From Halorubrum rubrum (lineage in GTDB: Archaea > Halobacteriota > Halobacteria > Halobacteriales > Haloferacaceae), in contig NZ_JANHDM010000001.1 in assembly GCF_024494685.1 (NCBI RefSeq), positions 62,001 to 126,000 on the forward strand: a DNA stretch of 64,000 bases. Reading direction: 5' to 3'. A model generated the notes under the pieces. The model saw nothing but the letters and a program-made list of their open reading frames with translations, was not told the origin of the DNA and did no database searches. Positions within the stretch are counted from its first letter, which is position 1. Each line of letters starts with the position of its first letter. This document shows, piece by piece, positions 44,773 to 52,720 of the stretch. The position numbers and the translations under genes were made by a program.

Positions 44773-44824
44773 TCCCCAGACGCCACCCCAACAAGTGAGC
44801 AACAGCAGGCGACCATTGAGCAGA

Positions 44825-47207
44825 GTTTCAATCCCATGCTGGGGTTTTCAGGCTGTCTCGACGCTAACTGAAGGAACGCCGGAAGTGATCTGATAAGGTT
44901 TCAATCCCGTGCTGGGTTTTCAGGCTGTCTCGACATGACGCTCGGCGACGTCGCCCGGAGCGCCGTCGAGTTTCAATCCCGTGCTGGGTTTTCAGGCTGT
45001 CTCGACACCGGAGTTGACACATCATGAACGACGAGCAACAGCAGGTTTCAATCCCGTGCTGGGTTTTCAGGCTGTCTCGACTTGACCCGAGATGGATATC
45101 TGTAACTGAATCTTTTAGTTTCAATCCCGTGCTGGGTTTTCAGGCTGTCTCGACAGCGGTCCGCCACCAGTCGACGTGACAGAGCCCACAGTTTCAATCC
45201 CGTGCTGGGTTTTCAGGCTGTCTCGACTGATGTTCATCCGCCGCCAAACGTGATGAAGGAGGTTTCAATCCCGTGCTGGGTTTTCAGGCTGTCTCGACGC
45301 GATCGACGACGAACTCGACACGTCGTTCGCGAAAGTTTCAATCCCGTGCTGGGTTTTCAGGCTGTCTCGACCTCCGGTCGAAACAGCCACGCCGCCGTCA
45401 ACAAGTTTCAATCCCGTGCTGGGTTTTCAGGCTGTCTCGACTGCTTTGGAACGTTGGGTTGTCGATGGCCTTATCGTTTCAATCCCGTGCTGGGTTTTCA
45501 GGCTGTCTCGACAGCCGCCGATCGTCGCGTACGTCTCTCCCTGCGGTGAGTTTCAATCCCGTGCTGGGTTTTCAGGCTGTCTCGACCCGAACCCGAGTTC
45601 GGGCTGGAGGACCCCGACGTGTCGTTTCAATCCCGTGCTGGGTTTTCAGGCTGTCTCGACGCATCGCCGACCGAGGCAGCCGGGGCATCGTGCTGGTTTC
45701 AATCCCGTGCTGGGTTTTCAGGCTGTCTCGACGGACGCGGTCGTCGCCCGCCGTCTGCCACACTTCGTTTCAATCCCGTGCTGGGTTTTCAGGCTGTCTC
45801 GACCGACCCGCGAGAGAACGCGATCGACGTGTACGCCGCGTTTCAATCCCGTGCTGGGTTTTCAGGCTGTCTCGACCTTCGAGACGCGACTCGGGCGGTG
45901 CCGCCGCGTCCCGGTTTCAATCCCGTGCTGGGTTTTCAGGCTGTCTCGACCCGCGGTCATGGCGCGACCCTGACGCCGACGACGAGTTTCAATCCCGTGC
46001 TGGGTTTTCAGGCTGTCTCGACCGGCGGTGGATCGAACGGCAGGGCGTTCGTGAAACCGTTTCAATCCCGTGCTGGGTTTTCAGGCTGTCTCGACTCCCA
46101 CGCCGTCCCACCGTATCCCACGGAAGGCTTTGTTTCAATCCCGTGCTGGGTTTTCAGGCTGTCTCGACGTCGTCTCGTCGCCGCCCCAGTTGATCGCAGG
46201 CAGTTTCAATCCCGTGCTGGGTTTTCAGGCTGTCTCGACCGCGTCACGACCGCCCCCAATACATGACTGAAAAGTTTCAATCCCGTGCTGGGTTTTCAGG
46301 CTGTCTCGACCTCGCTGGCGAAATCGTCGACTGGATGAGCCAAGAGTTTCAATCCCGTGCTGGGTTTTCAGGCTGTCTCGACGTGCCCGCGGTGTGGCAA
46401 CGATACGGCCACGAACTCGTTTCAATCCCGTGCTGGGTTTTCAGGCTGTCTCGACATAGACGAATGACCCATATGTGTTTTCACTACCGAGTCGTTTCAA
46501 TCCCGTGCTGGGTTTTCAGGCTGTCTCGACGATATCCCAGCGTGTCGAATATCAACCCGATAGTATTGTTTCAATCCCGTGCTGGGTTTTCAGGCTGTCT
46601 CGACCACCACGGAACCCATAGCCACGATTAGGATGAAGAAGTTTCAATCCCGTGCTGGGTTTTCAGGCTGTCTCGACCGGAAACGACGCTACCGCCGTCC
46701 CATTCGTTAATCGTGTTTCAATCCCGTGCTGGGTTTTCAGGCTGTCTCGACCGAACCCGAGTTCGGGCTGGAGGGCCCCGACGTGTCGTTTCAATCCCGT
46801 GCTGGGTTTTCAGGCTGTCTCGACCGCCCGCCGCGATCTGATATACGTCCCCGTTATAGTTTCAATCCCGTGCTGGGTTTTCAGGCTGTCTCGACACCCG
46901 GAACCCCGTCCATAAAGTCAGCTTTCACCGACGTTTCAATCCCGTGCTGGGTTTTCAGGCTGTCTCGACCGGCACGGACGACCCGAACGAGTCCCGGCTC
47001 GTCGTGTTTCAATCCCGTGCTGGGTTTTCAGGCTGTCTCGACGTTAGAAGGTTCTAAACTGGTAGTCGTGGCGAACCCGTTTCAATCCCGTGCTGGGTTT
47101 TCAGGCTGTCTCGACTCCGAAGCCTCATCAAAGAGGATAAACGCATTTTTCCCTTCTTCGCTAGCGTCAGGTTTCAATCCCGTGCTGGGTTTTCAGGCTG
47201 TCTCGAC
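44825..47207 (-). CRISPR. Type I-D CRISPR array: 33 repeats, 32 spacers
   Basis: The 37-nt repeat on the plus strand begins GTTTCAATCCCGTGCTGG and ends GGCTGTCTCGAC. Its reverse complement ends ATTGAAAC, the usual 5' handle source, so crRNA is read leftwards and the leader is at the right. The leader-distal repeat (44825-44862) is degenerate: 38 nt with a G-to-A change and an extra G. All other repeats are identical as far as I can read. Spacers are 33-38 nt except the leader-proximal one (47116-47170, 55 nt). Spacers at 45587-45623 and 46752-46787 are near-duplicates. Confidence 0.98.
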
Positions 47208-47322
47208 AGGGGGTGAAATTACGGCTATAGAGGTCAAAAAGGTTTCTCAACCCTCGAATTTCGACCCCGGTTACGTCGATGGGGGCTGTACAGGAACTTA
47301 ATAAGGGTCCACGTAGCTCAAC
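47208..47322 (-). promoter_or_regulatory. CRISPR leader
   Basis: 115 nt between cas2 and the first repeat. The minus strand has a TATA-like CTTATTAAG near 47297-47305, about 90-98 nt before the first repeat, which could drive the pre-crRNA. New spacers should be inserted at its border with 47207. Confidence 0.7.
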
Positions 47323-47601
47323 TCAGAGAACGTTGGACTGTTCGTCGGGCGGATCCGATCCGAGATCGGTCGTGTTGTCTTGACAGGACTCACATAGACG
47401 ATAGATCCGGATGCGATCACCGTCGGACGGTTCGATATGCGATTCGAGATCGTCCTCAAGCTCGACACGTTCCGCCTTCGTCACGTCGACTTCGAAAACA
47501 CTGTATTGCCGCCACGCGCCATACCGCTGGAGTGTTCGATACACTCGTCGGCGGTTCGCATCCTCACTCACGTCGTAGGCGATCGCCAAGCGCATAGTCA
47601 T
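47323..47601 (-). CDS. cas2: CRISPR-associated endonuclease Cas2
   Basis: 92 aa. The ferredoxin-fold start MRLAIAYDVSEDANRRRVYRTL holds the catalytic-type Asp, followed by YGAWRQYSVFEVDV and DRIRIYRLCESC. It forms the adaptation complex with Cas1. The ATG at 47601 overlaps the cas1 stop (ATGA); a second Met two codons on (47595) is also possible. It is the last cas gene before the leader. Confidence 0.93.
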   Translation of the reverse strand: MTMRLAIAYDVSEDANRRRVYRTLQRYGAWRQYSVFEVDVTKAERVELEDDLESHIEPSDGDRIRIYRLCESCQDNTTDLGSDPPDEQSNVL

Positions 47602-48593
47602 TTCGAGAACGTCAACGCGTGATACTCGTCCAGTTCACCAGTGATCGCTTTCCGCAACAGGATCGCTTGCTGCCGGACTGCCTTCCGTCGCGAAACAGTA
47701 TACTCGAAGTACGGATGAGTGAACTCCTCCTGCATGAACTCGTCGAACTTCGAACAGTAGGTCTTGAACGCATCATCGGACAGATGGTTGTCCTGCGTGA
47801 ACTGATCATGATCGATAACCCCCCGGTTCACCAACCGGGTAACGAACGCATCACAGAAGATCGGTCTGAACTCCTCCTGTAAGTCAAGCGCCAGTGAAGG
47901 ACGACCGTGCCGGTCAGCGTGTAGGACGCCCAAGAACGGATCGAGGTTGTACTGTCTGAGCGCACTCATGACCTCGTTTTTCATGAACACGTAGGTCAAC
48001 GAGAGCAGCGAATTGATGTGATCCTCCGGTGGTCGTTTCGTCCGCTTCTCGAAGGTCCAACCATCAGTCAGCGTCTCATCCAATCGACTAAAGTATCGCT
48101 CACCAGCCTCCCCCTCAACGCCCCGGAGATCGTCTTTCGTCTCGACGTTCGTCGCCCGAACACCGAGATCCTTGAGCACATCCGTTCCATACACACCCTT
48201 CCGCGAGAGCAACGTCCGAGCGTTCCGGATCTTGCCAGCGATCATCGACGCCGCGATATCCAACTCAGCCACCTCACCGAGTGCGTACTGGGCACGTCGA
48301 ACCTCCGCAATCGTGTTCTTTTCGGGAACGAAACTTCCACGATACTTACCGTTCTGAGTGAAGTAATTCAGAATAATTCCGTGTTCGTTGGCCTCGGCTA
48401 CGAACGGTGTCGAGAAGTTCACGCCACCGAAGACGTTGATCGTGTCGAGCTTTTCCGTCGGGAACGTAGCAAGTTCGCCTTCATCACCATCGACATCCCA
48501 GACCACGATGCGGCCGCCGTCGGTTCTGACCTGAGTGCCCTGTTTGGTGACGTAGACGACCGACTCATCAAACATCCCCTCCGTGGCCTTCAT
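47598..48593 (-). CDS. cas1: CRISPR-associated integrase Cas1
   Basis: 331 aa. The N-terminal beta domain (VYVTKQGTQVRTDGG) leads to the helical catalytic domain with the conserved Glu in SLLSLTYVFMKNEVMSAL, His in FLGVLHADRHGRPSLALDL, and the Asp/Glu in LDLQEEFRPIFCDA. It integrates spacers at the leader end with Cas2, assisted by Cas4. It is flanked by 4-nt overlaps on both sides. Confidence 0.96.
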   Translation of the reverse strand: MKATEGMFDESVVYVTKQGTQVRTDGGRIVVWDVDGDEGELATFPTEKLDTINVFGGVNFSTPFVAEANEHGIILNYFTQNGKYRGSFVPEKNTIAEVRRAQYALGEVAELDIAASMIAGKIRNARTLLSRKGVYGTDVLKDLGVRATNVETKDDLRGVEGEAGERYFSRLDETLTDGWTFEKRTKRPPEDHINSLLSLTYVFMKNEVMSALRQYNLDPFLGVLHADRHGRPSLALDLQEEFRPIFCDAFVTRLVNRGVIDHDQFTQDNHLSDDAFKTYCSKFDEFMQEEFTHPYFEYTVSRRKAVRQQAILLRKAITGELDEYHALTFSK

Positions 48594-49183
48594 ACCTCAC
48601 CCTCCCAACCCGTACCACGGGCTTTCTTAGGCTCCAAAATAGCCGTCTCCTCGGGCATACAGTACTCCCGTGCCGAACACGCCTCGCACTTCGAGGGGTT
48701 ATCCGTGAGTGGCGGGATACCATCGACGGTCATCGATCGCATCGTCTCTATCTGATCTCGAACTGTTTCTCGATGAGATTCAGTTATCGGAATGTGCATT
48801 CGCTGATCCGTTTCGTAGAGATATATCGCACCTTGCCGCACAGGCTCATCGAGATGTTCTTCGAGTAGCATACAGTAGCCAGCCAACTGTACTTCATCAC
48901 TTTTGTAGTAATCACCACTCTCCGCACGTTTTCGCTCAATCGGAATGATCTGCCCGTCCGTAGAATCGAGAATATCGATCTTTCCCTTCAATCCGATCTC
49001 TTCGGATTCGAGATAGAGTTCGTTAACCCAATCACCTCGTGTTGATTGGTTTTCGTGCTTCGTCTTGCCTTCAACTCGTTCGTAGTTCCGGCCTTGTGTG
49101 TCGTAGAAATGTAAGTACCAATACCGACGTTGACAGTATGAAAATTGATTGAGATCCGCGACATTGATCAGGTCATCAGTCAT
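48590..49183 (-). CDS. cas4: CRISPR-associated exonuclease Cas4
   Basis: 197 aa. The RecB-like nuclease motifs are GLKGKIDILD, IPIERKR and QLAGYCMLLEE. Four Cys for the 4Fe-4S cluster come from FSYCQRRYW near the start and CEACSAREYC near the end. Cas4 trims prespacers and helps select PAM and orientation. It overlaps cas3 and cas1 by 4 nt, as expected of an adaptation module. Confidence 0.95.
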   Translation of the reverse strand: MTDDLINVADLNQFSYCQRRYWYLHFYDTQGRNYERVEGKTKHENQSTRGDWVNELYLESEEIGLKGKIDILDSTDGQIIPIERKRAESGDYYKSDEVQLAGYCMLLEEHLDEPVRQGAIYLYETDQRMHIPITESHRETVRDQIETMRSMTVDGIPPLTDNPSKCEACSAREYCMPEETAILEPKKARGTGWEGEV

Positions 49184-51078
49184 ATTTGACGCGCTTGGAC
49201 ATCGATTTCCGGAGGACCATTTGTGTCGCTGTCAATCTCGATATCGTACTCGGAAGTCGTTATCCGAGATGGAATAATCGCATCGACGATGCGGATGATC
49301 TCGAAAAAGCGGTGTAACAACTCTGTCGATACCGAGAACTCCTCGTTCAAATCAGCTTGATCGATGTGCCGATGGATCTTCGTTTGGAGTAATCGCTCTA
49401 TCTCAGTCGTCGACTGATCGTACTTAGTCGGCTCTGTCTCATATGCTGGGAGACGTGCCGTTACGGTAGAGAGAATATCGTCGTCTGACAATCCTAAAAC
49501 CAGAGTATCATCGTCATCAACGTCCACAATGTCGTAATTCCGAAGTGTCGTTGAGAGGTCATAGGTTGTGACACCACGTTGATCTCCACGAGGATATTTT
49601 ATCGATGACGACAACGACCGTCCTCGGAGACCTCGGAAGGTTTTGAAACACTCTTTGGTAAACTCAAGTAGTTTCGCTTCGGGACTGTTCTGCTGGTATT
49701 TTCCAGGACCGAATCCATCTTTTATTTCCTCATACTCGGCGTTGACTGCTTGAATAAATCCGTACCACTGATCGTATTTGTCGATATTTGTCTCGAAATC
49801 TTCGCGCAATTCCTGATTGAACCAGCTTGAACTCTCCTCACGTTCGGCAATCGCATAGGCAGCTCGAAAGCCGACAAGATCAGCTAATCGATTCTGATTC
49901 ATCTGCGTTGATTCTAATCCCTCATAGACCTGTTCAGCAAAGGTGGGAAAGTCGACGTCCTCACCCCACGGGCCTTGTCCAAGGCCGTAGATATCGACGG
50001 TTGCTTCCGACTGACGGCCGGCACGACCGAACCGCTGGAGAAACGCGCTCGCGGTGAATGGTTTCTCCATATACAGTGTCGTTATGTCATAATCAAGTCC
50101 GACTTCACCCTTACTGGTTGTATTGAGAATATAGAAATCCGTTTCATCGAGATCAACCGCTTCGTCATTCGTGTCAAACCCGTTGTCCTTAGCGGTGTGC
50201 TCGAAGACGGTTGGGTACTCACGGTAGAGGAAATCGTGAAAGTCGTTGCTGTCTTTTGCGCTATTGAACACCAAGACTATTTGTGGCTCATCGTAGTCCT
50301 CGACTGCGTCGATTTTGTCCTGTAGTTCTGAGGCGATCTCGTCTCGGCAATCGATGATCTTCCTGTCCTCGTGCCTCCGTACGAACATACGATGCCGGAA
50401 TTGATCGCCGTCTGAATCGTACTCGCTATCGATATCTCGAACTGTCATCCCGATACGTTCACGCAGAAAGCGTACAAACTCTTCGTTTGGGGTCGCAGAT
50501 GCGAGGAGTATCTTTGGGTCCGGCTGACGTTCCTCTATGATTTTGATCTGTAACAAGAGGCCACTTGCTGAAAGAGCGCCATAGAAATGGAATTCGTCGT
50601 AGACTATTGCATCGAATTTATTGAAAAATCGCATCGGATCACTCCCGAGATACATGTCCTGAATAGCTGCCTGAAGGATATCGGGATTAGTCAGCACCGC
50701 ATCGTAATCGGTTGCGTACTTATTGACGAAACTAAGCAACTGCTCTGTCCGTTCGTGTCCATGTCCGTCCAACGTATTCGCGTTGAGAACAGCGACATCA
50801 ACATCGTCGTCTTCAAATCGCTCTCGTTGTTGTCGGAGGAGGGCGTTTGTCGGGTAGACGAGAAGAGTCATATCACGCGACTCAATGAGTTCATAGAAAG
50901 TTGCTGTCTTACCCGCTCCTGTGGGAGCACGGACGACCGAAACTGGATCTTTCCCGTGCTGAATCCATTCGATGACCCTGTTTTGGAACGCACGAGCGTA
51001 TTCGAAGCCACGCTCTTCAAGCGGTGGCTGAGGTGGCTCTGTCGCCAAACTCGCACCGTCAACCTCGAATCCAGTCAT
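49180..51078 (-). CDS. cas3: Type I-D Cas3 helicase (Cas3', no HD domain)
   Basis: 632 aa, superfamily 2 helicase. Walker A is APTGAGKT at 51-58, motif II is YDEFHFY (DEFH rather than DEAH), motif III is SATP, and motif VI is in FGRAGRQSE. No N-terminal HD nuclease domain is present; in type I-D systems that activity is fused to Cas10d, whose gene is in this operon with an HD signature. It should unwind target DNA ahead of Cas10d cutting. Confidence 0.92.
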   Translation of the reverse strand: MTGFEVDGASLATEPPQPPLEERGFEYARAFQNRVIEWIQHGKDPVSVVRAPTGAGKTATFYELIESRDMTLLVYPTNALLRQQRERFEDDDVDVAVLNANTLDGHGHERTEQLLSFVNKYATDYDAVLTNPDILQAAIQDMYLGSDPMRFFNKFDAIVYDEFHFYGALSASGLLLQIKIIEERQPDPKILLASATPNEEFVRFLRERIGMTVRDIDSEYDSDGDQFRHRMFVRRHEDRKIIDCRDEIASELQDKIDAVEDYDEPQIVLVFNSAKDSNDFHDFLYREYPTVFEHTAKDNGFDTNDEAVDLDETDFYILNTTSKGEVGLDYDITTLYMEKPFTASAFLQRFGRAGRQSEATVDIYGLGQGPWGEDVDFPTFAEQVYEGLESTQMNQNRLADLVGFRAAYAIAEREESSSWFNQELREDFETNIDKYDQWYGFIQAVNAEYEEIKDGFGPGKYQQNSPEAKLLEFTKECFKTFRGLRGRSLSSSIKYPRGDQRGVTTYDLSTTLRNYDIVDVDDDDTLVLGLSDDDILSTVTARLPAYETEPTKYDQSTTEIERLLQTKIHRHIDQADLNEEFSVSTELLHRFFEIIRIVDAIIPSRITTSEYDIEIDSDTNGPPEIDVQARQI

Positions 51079-51779
51079 TCGAGAACCTCCGGAAGCACTT
51101 GTTTACGAGTAAATTCAGGATCGACACCAACGAAATGTTGTAACCGCGGATCGTTACCACGATTAAATGCTTGACTGCGTTCAACCATTTCGGTAAGCAA
51201 CTCATCAGAAAGCTCGTACACTTCCGAAAGCAGGTATTTGTTGAGGACAAGCGTATCCAGTTCGGTGGGTTCAGCACGAAACTCTCCTGTTTGCTTGATC
51301 CCCATGCGGAAGAACGGATGCTCTGGAAGTTCCATCTCGCCCCAGATGGTGAATTCGAATTTCGATCCGGGAGAGATCCCAATGTAGTTTCGAATCGTCT
51401 GGTACGCAGCACCTGATCTTTCGAGGATTTCTGGAACAGACTTGCTTCCGGAGATCTGACCAGCGACATCGGGGTCGTTCGTTGTAAAATGCCGTTCAGA
51501 TCGGTAATCGGTACTGCGGAACGTTCGTTCGTCGGTGTCCACAGCTATTGGACGCATATCCGTGACGAAGAACGGTAGTTCCCTGAGATGTGAGTAATCA
51601 GCCGTCGTCGCTTCGTCACCGAACTCCGCATACCGTTTTTCCAGTTCGAAGTAGCGGTAGCCGAGTGCGTACATGAGTGCTGTCGACGAGAGAGTCGGCT
51701 GTGTCCGTATTGCGCGCCCCTCCGAACTGGAGTAAAAAAGCGGCGCGTACAACGTTGCCTCGAAGGTCTGTTCAATCAT
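51075..51779 (-). CDS. csc1: Type I-D Cas5 (Csc1)
   Basis: 234 aa. The RAMP-type start EQTFEATLYAPLFYSSSEGRAI is followed by QPTLSSTALMYALGYRYF. Position between csc2 and cas3 and overlap with both (8 and 4 nt) identify it as Csc1, which caps the crRNA 5' end in the I-D effector. Confidence 0.88.
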   Translation of the reverse strand: MIEQTFEATLYAPLFYSSSEGRAIRTQPTLSSTALMYALGYRYFELEKRYAEFGDEATTADYSHLRELPFFVTDMRPIAVDTDERTFRSTDYRSERHFTTNDPDVAGQISGSKSVPEILERSGAAYQTIRNYIGISPGSKFEFTIWGEMELPEHPFFRMGIKQTGEFRAEPTELDTLVLNKYLLSEVYELSDELLTEMVERSQAFNRGNDPRLQHFVGVDPEFTRKQVLPEVLE

Positions 51780-52713
51780 CGTCGATGAAGATGTCTGTAG
51801 CTGCCTCCATTAGATCTGTAAACTCCTCTCGGAGTATTTCGTCAGCATCGGTTACTTCCCGACTGGCAACTGCTTCCAATCGTTCAAACCAGTCCGGGAA
51901 CGGATCAGCACCATCGAATTCACCATAGACCTCCCAATCCGTACGCTGGACCGTCGAAATATAATCCCCAATACTCGCTTCGAGATTGTCTCCTTCGTCA
52001 TGGAACTCAAGTAGAAGTTCACCAGTCGACAGAGACGTATCATGGTTCCCGAGAATGACACCGAGAATCTCGTTTCGAATATTCCGTCCTGTCCGTGTTT
52101 CACGAGCTCCGTACTTCCCGGTATTGAGGATGTTATGAAGCGTGTAGAGTAGCATCGGACCGGTCGCCGCTTCGAGAGTGATGAAATGAACGAGATCGTT
52201 TCCGGGCTGTACCTTCACGAAGTCGAACAAAGCCTCGGATTGGTTGCCTTCATCATCTCTCATCGTTCCCGATTCGTAGACAGCATTCCGGGTTTCCTTA
52301 TTCATTAGGTCGTACTCCTCGGTCGTGTACGTGTAGCCTTCCACAACTCGTGATTTGATGGCGAAGTCCTGGTCCCCAGTTCCTGCCAGCCCGTAGGTTA
52401 GGGTTCCAACGTTCAGCGAACTTTCGAGATCCGTGGGTTCGTTGTACGCGTAGTCATCATCAACGAAGTCGTCATCAAGCTCTCTGAGTAGCGAAAGACC
52501 AGTCAACCGTTCCTTGCTGGTGAATTTCTCGCCGTTGACCTGTGCGTGTAGCTTGTCGCCGAATTCCTGTGTTTCAGCACGGTCGTGACTGGAGTTGCGG
52601 AACAGAGTCGGCTCTGTTACGTTTCGTTTGACGACGAGTGTGACCGAGGGCTTTCGCTTACGGTAGATGTCGAACGATTCTTCGAGGCCTGTTGGTGGGT
52701 ATTGGAGTGTCAT
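51772..52713 (-). CDS. csc2: Type I-D Cas7 (Csc2) backbone subunit
   Basis: 313 aa from ATG 52713, 7 nt after the cas10d stop. The start LQYPPTGLEESFDIYRKRKP is a Csc2 beginning; a longer frame to 52971 runs inside cas10d and is not used. The Cas7-like central part includes TYTTEEYDLMNKETRNAVYE. Csc2 coats the crRNA and contacts target DNA, as several copies in the effector. It overlaps csc1 by 8 nt. Confidence 0.9.
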   Translation of the reverse strand: MTLQYPPTGLEESFDIYRKRKPSVTLVVKRNVTEPTLFRNSSHDRAETQEFGDKLHAQVNGEKFTSKERLTGLSLLRELDDDFVDDDYAYNEPTDLESSLNVGTLTYGLAGTGDQDFAIKSRVVEGYTYTTEEYDLMNKETRNAVYESGTMRDDEGNQSEALFDFVKVQPGNDLVHFITLEAATGPMLLYTLHNILNTGKYGARETRTGRNIRNEILGVILGNHDTSLSTGELLLEFHDEGDNLEASIGDYISTVQRTDWEVYGEFDGADPFPDWFERLEAVASREVTDADEILREEFTDLMEAATDIFIDDD

Positions 52714-52720
52714 TGTCGGA

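Noticed and set aside
44796-45044. Spacer 45007-45044 shares GAGCAACAGCAG with DNA behind the orc gene
   Set aside because: A 12-13 nt match is expected by chance among 32 spacers and 64 kb on both strands; too short for self-targeting.
44864-47301. Frames with repeating CWVFRLSR or FQSRAGFSGCLD peptides
   Set aside because: They are translations of the CRISPR repeats, not genes.
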